Assembly (NCBI RefSeq): GCF_002005565.1
Contig: NZ_BDJC01000019.1
Span: 45,076 to 109,075, forward strand
Reading direction: 5' to 3'
DNA: 64,000 bases
DNA from: Streptomyces sp. JHA26
GTDB lineage: Bacteria; Actinomycetota; Actinomycetes; Streptomycetales; Streptomycetaceae
Shown here: positions 21,134-29,217 of the stretch, one piece after another
Position numbering within the stretch: the stretch's first letter is position 1
Layout of the letters: the number at the start of each line of letters is the position of its first letter
Translations under genes and position numbers: made by a program
Notes under the pieces: model-generated
Told to the model about the DNA's origin: nothing
The model's database searches: none
What the model saw: only the letters and a program-made list of their open reading frames with translations

Positions 21134-21513
21134 CCGCCGTGAGCGAAGGGTCCGGCGCGGCCCGTGAAGCCCCGGCGACGGTTCCGGCGGGCGAGCGGGG
21201 GGCCACGCGGATCGCCGACCGGGTCGTCGCCAAGATCGCCGCCCGGGCGGCCCTCGAAGCGCTCGGGGCGCGCCCCGCGGACGCCGGGCGTCCGTACGCC
21301 ACCGTCGTCGTCCACCACGACGTCGCCCGCGTGCGGGTCCACGTCGAACTCGACTACCCCTGCGACATCGGCGCCCGCTGCGGGCAGGTGCGCCACCGGG
21401 TCGTCCAACGGGTGCGCGGGCTGGCCGGCATGGCGGTGCCGGAGGTCGGCGTCGAGGTGGAGCGGCTGCACCTGGCGGCGGAGTACGGCGCGCGACGGCG
21501 GAGGACACGATGA
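21130..21513 (+). CDS. Asp23/Gls24 family protein (second, divergent copy)
   Basis: 127 aa. ATRIADRVVAKIAARAALEA is the degenerate Asp23 start motif, followed by VVVHHDVARVRVHVELDYPC and a QVRHRVVQRVRGLAGMAVPE helix, the same order as in the first copy but more divergent. The GTG start overlaps the previous stop, and the stop overlaps the next ATG (ATGA). Likely a paralogue able to form mixed assemblies with the first Asp23 protein. Confidence 0.82.
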   Translation: MTAVSEGSGAAREAPATVPAGERGATRIADRVVAKIAARAALEALGARPADAGRPYATVVVHHDVARVRVHVELDYPCDIGARCGQVRHRVVQRVRGLAGMAVPEVGVEVERLHLAAEYGARRRRTR

Positions 21514-22160
21514 GCGAACCCCGGGGCCCGCAGGGCAGCACCCGGCACCCGCCCGTCGGGGAGGAGGCGGACGGCACCGCGCCCGAGCCGCGGCCCCCGG
21601 CCGAGGACGGGCACGGACCACGTGGCCGCTTCTGGTCGGCACGCCGCGTCCCCGCCGGCATCGTCGCCCTGCTGCTCCTGATCACCGCGGGCGCCTTCCT
21701 CTACGACGTCGTCGCCGTCCGCGCAGGCCGCTCCGCCCTCGGCCCGCGCCGGGAACTGGCCCGGCAGCTCGCCGAACGGCCCCTCGACGACATCTGGGTG
21801 CGGATCGGCGCCGGCGTCGCCGCCGCCCTCGGGCTGTGGCTGCTCGTGCTGGCGCTCACGCCCGGCCTGCGCAGGGTGCTGCCGATGCGGCGCACCCGTC
21901 CGGACGTCCGCGCGGGGCTGCACCGCAACGCCGCCGCGGCGGTGCTGCGCGACCGGGCCGTGGAGGTCGCCGGTGTGCAGTCGGCGCGCGTGCGGATGCG
22001 CCGCAGGAGGGCCAGGGTGCGCGCGGTCGCGCACTTCAGGGAACTGGACGAGGTACGAGCCGATCTGGACGGCGTGCTCGGCGACACGGTGCGCGGGCTG
22101 GGGCTGGCCCGGCCGCCCGCCGTGTCGGTCCGGGTGGCGCGACCGGGACGGAAGGGGTGA
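21510..22160 (+). CDS. DUF6286-type membrane protein in Asp23 cluster
   Basis: 216 aa: an acidic Pro-rich N-terminus (~1-45), two membrane segments (VPAGIVALLLLITAGAFLYD, ~48-67, and IGAGVAAALGLWLLVLALTP, ~100-119), then a C-terminal cytosolic Asp23-like alpha/beta region (RAVEVAGVQSARVRMRRRRA). The pattern fits DUF6286 as I recall it. The ATG overlaps the previous stop and the stop overlaps the amaP-like GTG, so it is translationally linked on both sides. Probably a membrane tether. Confidence 0.78.
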   Translation: MSEPRGPQGSTRHPPVGEEADGTAPEPRPPAEDGHGPRGRFWSARRVPAGIVALLLLITAGAFLYDVVAVRAGRSALGPRRELARQLAERPLDDIWVRIGAGVAAALGLWLLVLALTPGLRRVLPMRRTRPDVRAGLHRNAAAAVLRDRAVEVAGVQSARVRMRRRRARVRAVAHFRELDEVRADLDGVLGDTVRGLGLARPPAVSVRVARPGRKG

Positions 22161-22744
22161 GGGCCGTGCTCAGGATCGTCGACCGTGTGCTGCTGGGCCT
22201 CGTGGGCCTGGTCCTGCTCGCGGTGGGCGGCGCCGTCCTCGCGGTGGGGTCCGGTGTGTCGCCGCCCCCCTGGTGGGTGCACCAGGGGCCGCACGACGTG
22301 CTCCTCGGCGACGCCGAGCGGACCCGCTGGCGGGACGCCGACTGGTGGTGGCCGGCCGTCATCGCCGCGCTCGCCGTCCTGCTGCTGCTCGCCCTGTGGT
22401 GGCTCGTCGCGGTGCTGCGCCGCCGCCGGCTCCCCGAGATCCTCGTCGACACCGGCGACGGCGCGGCCGCGGTGCTCCGCGGCCGCGCCCTGGAGGACGT
22501 CCTCACCCAGGAGGCGGGCCGGGTGGACGGGGTCGAGCGGGCCGAGGTCCGGTTCACCGGACGGCGCGGCGCCCCGCGGGCCCGCGTCCGGCTGCTGCTG
22601 GCCCCGCACGTCGACCCCGGCACCGCGCTGGACGACCTCACCGCGCGCGCCCTCGCCCACGCCCGCGACTCGGCCGGCCTCGCCGTCCTCCCGGCGGAGG
22701 TACGCCTCCACGCCGTCAGGCACCACGCCGAACGGGTCAGCTGA
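22157..22744 (+). CDS. amaP: AmaP-like alkaline shock response membrane anchor protein
   Basis: 195 aa. The N-terminal hairpin of two membrane helices is VDRVLLGLVGLVLLAVGGAV and WPAVIAALAVLLLLALWWLV, separated by ~45 extracytoplasmic residues (WWVHQGPHDVLLGD). This is followed by a cytosolic domain that binds or mimics Asp23 (RVDGVERAEVRFTGRRGAPR). This is the AmaP architecture. The GTG overlaps the DUF6286 stop. A terminator hairpin follows. Confidence 0.84.
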   Translation: MRAVLRIVDRVLLGLVGLVLLAVGGAVLAVGSGVSPPPWWVHQGPHDVLLGDAERTRWRDADWWWPAVIAALAVLLLLALWWLVAVLRRRRLPEILVDTGDGAAAVLRGRALEDVLTQEAGRVDGVERAEVRFTGRRGAPRARVRLLLAPHVDPGTALDDLTARALAHARDSAGLAVLPAEVRLHAVRHHAERVS

Positions 22745-22755
22745 TCCCGCCCGGT

Positions 22756-22781
22756 GCCCCCGCCCCGCACACGGCGGGGGC
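22756..22781. terminator. Hairpin between convergent amaP-like and SDR genes
   Basis: 9-bp arms, GCCCCCGCC and GGCGGGGGC, with an 8-base loop, 12 bases past the AmaP-like stop. Probably terminates the Asp23 operon; it may serve both directions. Confidence 0.6.
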
Positions 22782-22928
22782 CGGCACGCGCGCCCGCGGC
22801 GGCGTCGCCGGCCGCCGGGGCCTCCGCCCCGGCGCCCTCCTCCGCCGCGCGGCCGCACGCACCACGCCCCGCCCGGGTCGGTCGAAAGGCGTCGCTTCCT
22901 TCAGCCGACCTGTTCCGAACGACAGGTC

Positions 22929-23684
22929 CTAGAAGCCGTGCCGCGCCCCGCCGTCCACCGGCAGCATCACGCCCGTCACGTAAGCCGCCGCGGGCGACAG
23001 CAGGAACGCCGCCGTGCGGCCGAACTCCTCCGGGGTGCCGTAGCGGCGCAGCGGGATGCGGGACTCGCTCGCCGCCCTGGTCGCCTCCGGGTCGGCGGAC
23101 AGGGCGTCCAGCTCGCGCACCCGGTCGGTGTCGATGCGGCCCGGCAGCAGGCCGACGACGCGGACGCCGCGCGGGCCCAGCTCGTCGGCGAGGGACTTGG
23201 CGAAGCCCGCCAGCCCCGGCCGCAGGCCGTTGGAGATGGTCAGACCCGGGATCGGCTCGTACACGGAACCCGACAGCACGAAGCCGATCACGCCGCCGTC
23301 CTCCAGCTCGGCCGCCGCCGTGCGGGCCAGGCGCACCGCGCCGAGGAAGACCGACTCGAACGCGGTCCGCCACTGCTCGTCGGTGTTGTCGGCGACGAAG
23401 CCCGGCGCCGGCCCGCCCACACTGATCAGGACGCCGTCGAGGCGCCCGAAGCGCTCACGGGCGGTCGCGACCAGCCGCGCGGCGGCCTCGGGGTCGGCGT
23501 TGTCGGCGGCCACGCCCACCGCGTCCGGGCCCAGCGCGGCCGCGGCGTCCGCGACGCTCTTCTCGTCCCGCCCCGTGACGACCACCTTCGCGCCGTCGGC
23601 GACCAGCTCGCGCGCGGCGGCGTTGCCCAGGCCACGGGTGGCTCCGGTGACGACGTACACCCGGTCCTTCAGTCCAAGATCCAT
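22929..23684 (-). CDS. Short-chain dehydrogenase/reductase (SDR)
   Basis: 251 aa. The Rossmann motif TGATRGLG is at residues ~14-21, and RDE after VVVTG suggests NADP(H) preference. The usual Tyr-X3-Lys is not present in standard form: the region after the strand FVLSGSVYEPIPGLTISNGL has Asn where Tyr is usual and no Lys four residues on (GLRPGLAG), as in some FabG-like and atypical SDRs. Activity is therefore uncertain. It starts five bases after the GH15 gene and is co-transcribed with it. Confidence 0.85.
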   Translation of the reverse strand: MDLGLKDRVYVVTGATRGLGNAAARELVADGAKVVVTGRDEKSVADAAAALGPDAVGVAADNADPEAAARLVATARERFGRLDGVLISVGGPAPGFVADNTDEQWRTAFESVFLGAVRLARTAAAELEDGGVIGFVLSGSVYEPIPGLTISNGLRPGLAGFAKSLADELGPRGVRVVGLLPGRIDTDRVRELDALSADPEATRAASESRIPLRRYGTPEEFGRTAAFLLSPAAAYVTGVMLPVDGGARHGF

Positions 23685-23689
23685 GGCCC

Positions 23690-25474
23690 CTATCCTGCCT
23701 CTTCGCCGCCGAACAGGGCGAGGGCGGTGTTCACCAGGCCGATGTGGCTGAACGCCTGGGGGAAGTTCCCCAGCTGGTGACCCGCCACCGGGTCGTACTC
23801 CTCGGCCAGCAGCCCCACGTCGTTGGCGAGCCCGACCAGCCGCTCGAACAGTTCCCGGGCCTCCTTGGTCCGGCCGGTCGCGTGCAGCGCGTCCGCGTAC
23901 CAGAACGAGCACACCAGGAACGTGCCCTCGCCGCCCGGCAGACCGTCCACCGGCGGGTTCTCGGTGCTGTAGCGGCGCACCAGGCCGTCCCGGGTCAGCT
24001 CCTTCCCGATCGCGTCGACCGTGCCGACGACGCGCGGGTCGTCCGCGGGCAGGAAGCCCACCCGCGGGATGAGGAGCAGCGCGGCGTCCAGCTCCGTCGA
24101 GCCGTAGAACTGGGTGAAGGCGTTGCGGTCGGGGTCGTAGCCCTTCTCGCACACCTCCCGGTGCACCTCCTCGCGCAGCGCGCGCCAGCCGTCCAGGTCG
24201 CCGCCCAGCCCCGGGTGGGCCTCCAGGGTGCGCACCGCCCGGTCGGCGGCCACCCAGGTCATCACCTTCGAGTGCACGAACTGCCGGCGCCCGCCGCGCA
24301 CCTCCCACAGCCCCTCGTCCGGCTGCCGCCACGCCGTGGCCAGGAAGTCCATCAGCGCGCACTGGAGCTCCCACATCTGCGGCTGCGGGTGCATGCCGGC
24401 CAGCCGGGCCAGCGACAGGGAGTCCATGACCTCGCCGTACACGTCCAGCTGGAGCTGGTTCACGGCGTCGTTGCCGACCCGTACGGGCGTCGACCCGGCG
24501 AAGCCGGACAGCCACGGCAGCTCGAACTCGGGCAGCCGCCGCTCGCCCGCCAGGCCGTACATGATCTGCAGGTCGGCCGGGTTGCCCGCGACCGCGCGCA
24601 GCAGCCAGTCGCGCCAGGCCTCGGCCTCCTCCAGGTACCCCGCCGACAGCAGGGCGCCGAGCGTGAGCGTGGAGTCGCGCAGCCAGCAGAAGCGGTAGTC
24701 CCAGTTGCGGACGCCGCCCGGTTCCTCGGGCAGCGAGGTGGTGGCGGCGGCCACGATGCCGCCGGTCGGCCGGTAGGTGAGGGCCTTCAGCGTGATCAGG
24801 GAGCGGACCACGGCGTCCCGGTGCGGACCGTCGTAGCGGCAGTGCGCGGACCAGGCCCGCCAGTCCTCGACGCTGTGCTCCAGTGCCTCGTACGGGTCGA
24901 TCAGCCGCGGGCGCGGCTCGTGCGAGGGATGCCAGGTCAGGACGAACGCGACCTTCTCGCCCTCGGCGACCGTGAACTCCGCGTGCGTCCCGAAGTCCTC
25001 CCCCCAGCTGCGCACCTCCGGCTCGCTGCGCAGCCACGCCGAGTCCGGTCCCGCGACGGCCACGCGGTGGCCGTCGACCCGGCGCACCCACGGAACGATC
25101 GAGCCGTAGTCGAACCGCAGCCGCAGCGCGCTGTGCACGGTGACCTCGCCGCGCAGGCCCTCCACGACCCGCACCAGGTCGGGGGCGCGGTCGCGCTGGG
25201 GCATGAAGTCGGTGACCCGGACGGCGCCGTCCGCGGTCTCCCACTCGGTGTCCAGGACGAGGGTGTCGTGGCGGTAGGCACGCCGGGTGCAGCGCTCGAC
25301 GCCCACGGGGGCGATGCGCCAGTGGCCGTTGTCCTCGTCGCCGAGCAGCTTGGCGAAGCAGGCGGCGGAGTCGAAGCGGGGCAGGCACAGCCAGTCCACG
25401 GAGCCGTCCGCGGAGACCAGGGCCGCGGTCTGCTGGTCGCCGATGAGCGCGTAGTCCTCGATGCGGGGGTGCAC
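23690..25474 (-). CDS. Glycoside hydrolase family 15 protein (glucoamylase/trehalase-like)
   Basis: 594 aa from a GTG giving VHPRIEDYALIGDQQTAALV, the conserved GH15 N-terminus; the frame extends 11 codons further upstream. An N-terminal beta-domain (~1-230) precedes an (alpha/alpha)6 barrel with RNWDYRFCWLRDSTLTLGAL, a strong family signature, and GHQLGNFPQAFSHIGLVNTA near the C-terminus. No signal peptide, so intracellular; trehalase or maltooligosaccharide hydrolysis is likely, the substrate unproven. First gene of a two-gene unit with the SDR. Confidence 0.92.
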   Translation of the reverse strand: MHPRIEDYALIGDQQTAALVSADGSVDWLCLPRFDSAACFAKLLGDEDNGHWRIAPVGVERCTRRAYRHDTLVLDTEWETADGAVRVTDFMPQRDRAPDLVRVVEGLRGEVTVHSALRLRFDYGSIVPWVRRVDGHRVAVAGPDSAWLRSEPEVRSWGEDFGTHAEFTVAEGEKVAFVLTWHPSHEPRPRLIDPYEALEHSVEDWRAWSAHCRYDGPHRDAVVRSLITLKALTYRPTGGIVAAATTSLPEEPGGVRNWDYRFCWLRDSTLTLGALLSAGYLEEAEAWRDWLLRAVAGNPADLQIMYGLAGERRLPEFELPWLSGFAGSTPVRVGNDAVNQLQLDVYGEVMDSLSLARLAGMHPQPQMWELQCALMDFLATAWRQPDEGLWEVRGGRRQFVHSKVMTWVAADRAVRTLEAHPGLGGDLDGWRALREEVHREVCEKGYDPDRNAFTQFYGSTELDAALLLIPRVGFLPADDPRVVGTVDAIGKELTRDGLVRRYSTENPPVDGLPGGEGTFLVCSFWYADALHATGRTKEARELFERLVGLANDVGLLAEEYDPVAGHQLGNFPQAFSHIGLVNTALALFGGEEAG

Positions 25475-25548
25475 GGGGTTCCGTCTTCCCGGCCGGTGAC
25501 GGAGCAATCGGGTCCGTCACCGGCGACCGCACACCCGCGGGCGCGCGG

Positions 25549-26340
25549 TCACACGGAGGCGGGTTCCGCCTCCGCGGTCTCCACGGCCTCGGCGCTCTCC
25601 CGGTCGCGCTTCTCGCGGCGGACCAGGATCCACCAGCCGACCGGGACGGCCGCGGAGAACAGCCACCACTGGATCGCGTACGCGAAGTTCAGCGCGGCGT
25701 CCTCGTTGCCGGGCCTGCCGATCGGCTCCGGGGTGTCGCCCTTCGGCTCCGGTGCCGTCAGGACGATGTAGCCGCCGAGCACCGGGGCGCCCAGGCGGGC
25801 GGCCTCCTGCTTGCTGTCGATGAGCATGATCTGCCGGTCCGGCAGGCCCTGGAGGTCCTTGATGCCGCTCGCGGCGGTCGTCTCGTCGGGCATCATCCGC
25901 CCGGTGACGGTGATCTCTCCCCGGGGCGGCGCGGGCACCTCGGGGAACGCGGTCTGGCTGGAGCCGTCCGCGGGGATCCAGCCCCGGTTGACGAGCAGGA
26001 CCTTGCCGTCGTCGAGGACGAACGGGGTCAGCACGTGGTAGCCGATCTTGTCCTGGGCGTTCGTGCGCCGGCGGACGACGACCTCGTGGTCCGTGTCGAA
26101 GCGGCCCTTCGCGGTCACGGAGCGGTACCGCTCGTGCGTGGTGATCTTCTTGCCGGGAGCGGTCAGCGACTCCACGGGCACCGGCTCCGCACCGAGCGCC
26201 TCGGCGACCAGGTCGTTCCGGGCGGTGCGCTCCTCGTAGCGGTGCATCTGCCAGAAGCCCAGCCGGATCATCGTCGGGATGAGCAGCAGGGCGACCAGTG
26301 TGAGGATCACCCACTGGCGGGACAACAGGAAGCGGTACAC
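25549..26340 (-). CDS. SURF1 family cytochrome oxidase biogenesis protein
   Basis: 263 aa with two membrane helices flanking a large extracytoplasmic domain: N-terminal VILTLVALLLIPTMIRLGFW (~10-29) and C-terminal LNFAYAIQWWLFSAAVPVGW (~219-238). Conserved SURF1 features are the FWQ motif after the first helix, VNRGWIP and the NFAYAIQWW motif. SURF1 supports haem a insertion and assembly of cytochrome c oxidase. The GTG start gives VYRFLLSRQW. The C-terminal 25 residues are charged and variable. Confidence 0.92.
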   Translation of the reverse strand: MYRFLLSRQWVILTLVALLLIPTMIRLGFWQMHRYEERTARNDLVAEALGAEPVPVESLTAPGKKITTHERYRSVTAKGRFDTDHEVVVRRRTNAQDKIGYHVLTPFVLDDGKVLLVNRGWIPADGSSQTAFPEVPAPPRGEITVTGRMMPDETTAASGIKDLQGLPDRQIMLIDSKQEAARLGAPVLGGYIVLTAPEPKGDTPEPIGRPGNEDAALNFAYAIQWWLFSAAVPVGWWILVRREKRDRESAEAVETAEAEPASV

Positions 26341-26429
26341 GCATCGACGGTACCTTGCGGAAACGCGGCCCTCGCCGGTGGGGCCGGACGAGGACCGCAG
26401 CCCCGCGCCGGCGGGGAGCACGTCCGGCC

Positions 26430-26663
26430 TCAGACCTTGTCGACGATGCCCGCCCTCCCCTCCGCGCGGGCGCAGTGGGCGCCGCAGTACCAGTGGCCCT
26501 CGACCTCGACGCCCTGGCCGATGATCTGCACCCGGCAGTGCTCGCAGATGGGGGCCATCCGGTGGATCGCGCAGGAGAAGCAGTCGAAGACGTGCACCGC
26601 CCCCTGGGCGTGGACCTCGAAGGTCATTCCGTAGTTGTTGCCGCAGACTTCGCATGTCGCCAT
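26430..26663 (-). CDS. Small cysteine-rich zinc-ribbon-like protein
   Basis: 77 aa with three metal-binding-type pairs: CEVCGNN (residues ~4-7), CFSC...H in the middle, CEHC, and CGAHC near the C-terminus. That gives eight Cys plus several His, enough for two zinc sites. The ATG at 26663 begins MATCEVCGNNYGM; the upstream open frame is Pro/Arg shadow. Resembles a prokaryotic metallothionein or treble-clef type fold, conserved in streptomycetes as I recall. Function unknown; it lies between SURF1 and exonuclease genes on the same strand. Confidence 0.85.
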   Translation of the reverse strand: MATCEVCGNNYGMTFEVHAQGAVHVFDCFSCAIHRMAPICEHCRVQIIGQGVEVEGHWYCGAHCARAEGRAGIVDKV

Positions 26664-26743
26664 GGGGCACAGGGTGGGCCGTGGCGGGGGCGCGGGCGAG
26701 CGGGTGCCGGGCGAGTCGCCCGGCAATCACCCGTCCGCACGGG

Positions 26744-27730
26744 TCAGCCGTCCGCGGGCTCGACGTCCGCCAGCAGCTGCCCGAAGGCCGCCTCGTCCAC
26801 CACCGGTGTGCCGTACTGCCGGGCCTTGACCACCTTCGACGTGCCCGAGTCCGGGTCGTTGGTGACCAGCAGGCTGGTCAGCCGGGAGAGGCTGGTGGCG
26901 ACGTGCAGCCCGGCCTCGGTGGCGCGGTCCTCCAGCAGGTCCCGTTCGGTCGAGGTGTCACCCGAGAAGGCGACCCGCATACCCTGCTTGAGCCGTTTGC
27001 CCGCTTCGTAACGCCCCGGGTTGGGATAGGGGCACGCGGGCCTCTTGCGGGAGGGGCGCCAACCGGTCTGCCGGTGGCCGCCGAAGCCCCCCTGCCCACT
27101 GATCCGGGGCGCGGGCCGGTCCGACCACTCCGTCAGCGGCCGGCACTCGTGCAGCGGCAGCCGCAGACCGCCCGCCGCGGCGGCGTGCAGGCTCGGCCGG
27201 AACGCCTCCGCCAGCACGCGCGCGTCGTCCAGCGCGTGGTGCGCCCGCCGCTGCACCACGCCGAAGTGCGCGGCCAGCGACTCCAGCTTGTGGTTGGGCA
27301 GCGGCAGCCCCAGCTCCTTGGAGAGCGCGATGGTGCACAGCCGTTGCCGCACCGGGGCCACGCTCTGCGCGCGCGCGTACTCCCGGGCGATCATCTGCCA
27401 GTCGAAGACGGCGTTGTGCGCGACGAGCACCCGTCCCTCGAGCCGGGCCGCGAACTCCGGGGCGATGTCCCGGAACAGCGGCGCCCCCTCGAGCGCCTCG
27501 CGCGTCAGTCCGTGTATCCACACCGGGCCCGGGTCCCGCTCCGGATCGACCAGCGTGTACCAGTGGTCCTCGACCTCTCCGCGCGCGTCCAGCCGGTAGA
27601 CGGCCGCGGAGATGATGCGGTCGTCGCGGGCCAGGCCGGTGGTCTCCACGTCGACGACCGCGTACCCCTGCGGATACGCGGCCGGCCACGAGGTGGCGGA
27701 CGGCGCTGCGGTCGTGCGGTCTTCGAGCAT
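26744..27730 (-). CDS. DEDDh 3'-5' exonuclease with C-terminal BRCT-like domain
   Basis: 328 aa. The DnaQ-type exonuclease domain occupies ~20-190: Exo I VVDVETTGL (Asp/Glu), Exo II HNAVFDWQM, and Exo III HHALDDARVL with the His-X4-Asp of the DEDDh subclass. The C-terminus (~245-325: RLKQGMRVAFSGDTSTERDL to VVDEAAFGQLLAD) looks like a BRCT domain, as in DNA polymerase III epsilon-like repair exonucleases of actinobacteria. The ATG at 27730 gives MLEDRTTAAPS; upstream frame is not coding. Probable role in DNA proofreading or repair. Confidence 0.9.
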   Translation of the reverse strand: MLEDRTTAAPSATSWPAAYPQGYAVVDVETTGLARDDRIISAAVYRLDARGEVEDHWYTLVDPERDPGPVWIHGLTREALEGAPLFRDIAPEFAARLEGRVLVAHNAVFDWQMIAREYARAQSVAPVRQRLCTIALSKELGLPLPNHKLESLAAHFGVVQRRAHHALDDARVLAEAFRPSLHAAAAGGLRLPLHECRPLTEWSDRPAPRISGQGGFGGHRQTGWRPSRKRPACPYPNPGRYEAGKRLKQGMRVAFSGDTSTERDLLEDRATEAGLHVATSLSRLTSLLVTNDPDSGTSKVVKARQYGTPVVDEAAFGQLLADVEPADG

Positions 27731-27951
27731 GGTCCATGAGGATACGGGCCGCGACCGACAGTCCCGCCCCGCAGGTGCCCCGCCGGGCCCCGCGCACCGC
27801 CGCCGCGTCACGTCCTGCCGGCCGGACCGGGGCCACCGCGGCCATGACCGCCGGCACGGTCCCGGGGTGCCGGCGGGCGGCCCCCGGCACCCGGACGGCG
27901 CCCCGCGCGCGTGACGGGACGCACGTGCGGCGAGGGTCCCCGGACCCGGTC

Positions 27952-28959
27952 TCACCAGCGGATCGGCACCGGAAGCGCCGTCAGGAGTCCCGACACCGCG
28001 ACCACCGCGCCGAGGGCGACGACCTCCCCGCGCGCGGGGGAGCGGGCGGACAGCGGGTCGGCGGCGCGGCCCAGCCGGATCCGGGCCCACAGGGCGAGGG
28101 CGGCGACGGCCGCCACCAGGATCACCTTGGCGAGCAGCACCCTCCCGTACGCCGTGTCCGTCACCTGGTCCAGGATCGTGTCCGCCGGCATCCGGCGCAG
28201 CGAACTGCACACCCCCGTCGCCGTGACGGCGGCGAGCAGAACGGCCGCCACGCGCGCGTAGAGGCCCAGCAGGGCCGCGCCCGCCGCGGCGCCCCGCCAC
28301 ACGCGAAGGACGCGCAGCGCGTACGGCAGACCGCCCACCCACAGCGACGCGCACGTCAGGTGGACCAGGGTCAGACCGGAGCCGACCAGAGGGCCGTCCT
28401 CGGTGGTGGGATGGGCGCGCAGGGCCTCCGCGACGACCACGGCGGCCAGCGGCCAGACCTGGGTGCCCGGCCGGCGCGAGACGGCGCACAGGCCCGCCAC
28501 GAGGAACGCGTCGACCTCCAGGAGCGCGAGCTTGCCGTCGCGGGACTCGTAGAGGCCGCCGATGTCGATCTCGGCGATGCCGCCCGGCACCAGGTTGCCG
28601 GTGGCCACGACCGAGGCGAGCCCCAGCGCGGCGACGAACGCGGCGGCGTTCGCCCCGGGGGACCAGCTGCGGGGCCGGTCCGGGGGAGCGCCGGGGAGGG
28701 ACCGGGCCAGCCGGTTCACGAACAGCTCGCCGAGCGGGACGCTCAGCGCGGCGAACAGCACCGTGCGCAGCAGACCGATGCCACCGGTACCGGGCGCCTC
28801 GGCCTCTCCGGTGCCGTGCAGGGCGGGGGACGGGCCGAGCACGGGTATCAGCGCGGCCAGCGCCACCAGCACGAGAACGGCCACGGCCCGGCCGGTACCG
28901 GAGGGCCGCGCGTGCCGCCCGGTGTCGGCGGACCGGGGCGAGGGTCTTGTCGGGGTCAC
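27952..28959 (-). CDS. CopD-domain membrane protein (copper resistance/export-like)
   Basis: 335 aa with about eight hydrophobic segments. The C-terminal CopD domain includes VHLTCASLWVGGLPYALRVL, the usual His/Trp-Gly-Gly motif, and FLVAGLCAV. CopD proteins take part in copper uptake or delivery across the membrane, often with CopC; no copC neighbour is seen here. The GTG at 28959 gives VTPTRPSPRS, then a first helix at ~25-43. The next gene upstream is the subtilase. Confidence 0.85.
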   Translation of the reverse strand: MTPTRPSPRSADTGRHARPSGTGRAVAVLVLVALAALIPVLGPSPALHGTGEAEAPGTGGIGLLRTVLFAALSVPLGELFVNRLARSLPGAPPDRPRSWSPGANAAAFVAALGLASVVATGNLVPGGIAEIDIGGLYESRDGKLALLEVDAFLVAGLCAVSRRPGTQVWPLAAVVVAEALRAHPTTEDGPLVGSGLTLVHLTCASLWVGGLPYALRVLRVWRGAAAGAALLGLYARVAAVLLAAVTATGVCSSLRRMPADTILDQVTDTAYGRVLLAKVILVAAVAALALWARIRLGRAADPLSARSPARGEVVALGAVVAVSGLLTALPVPIRW

Positions 28960-29058
28960 CCCGAGATCTTCACCAACTCCCCCAGAAGCGGGCAAGTTCA
29001 GGAAAAGAAACCGGCGGGACCACCACCGCGCCGGCACGGGGCCGGGCGGGCTCCCGCA

Positions 29059-29089
29059 CGGGAGGGTGCCCCGGAAGAGCACCCTCCCG
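29059..29089. terminator. Hairpin downstream of the subtilase gene
   Basis: 11-bp perfect arms, CGGGAGGGTGC and GCACCCTCCCG, with a 9-base loop, about 130 bases beyond the subtilase stop and upstream of the copD-like gene. Likely terminator. Confidence 0.7.
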
Positions 29090-29217
29090 CACGGCGGCCG
29101 TCACACGCCGGAGGAGAACGGGATCACCCCCCCGGCGGACCGGGCGGACCCGAAGCCGGTCACCACCGCACCGCGCGGTACCGACCGGACCGACGGGAAC
29201 GCCGGTACGGCGTCTCC

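Noticed and set aside
22929..25532. Apparent 867-aa SDR fusion on the minus strand
   Set aside because: The upstream part is the GH15 gene read in a wrong frame; the SDR starts at 23684 with its own ATG.
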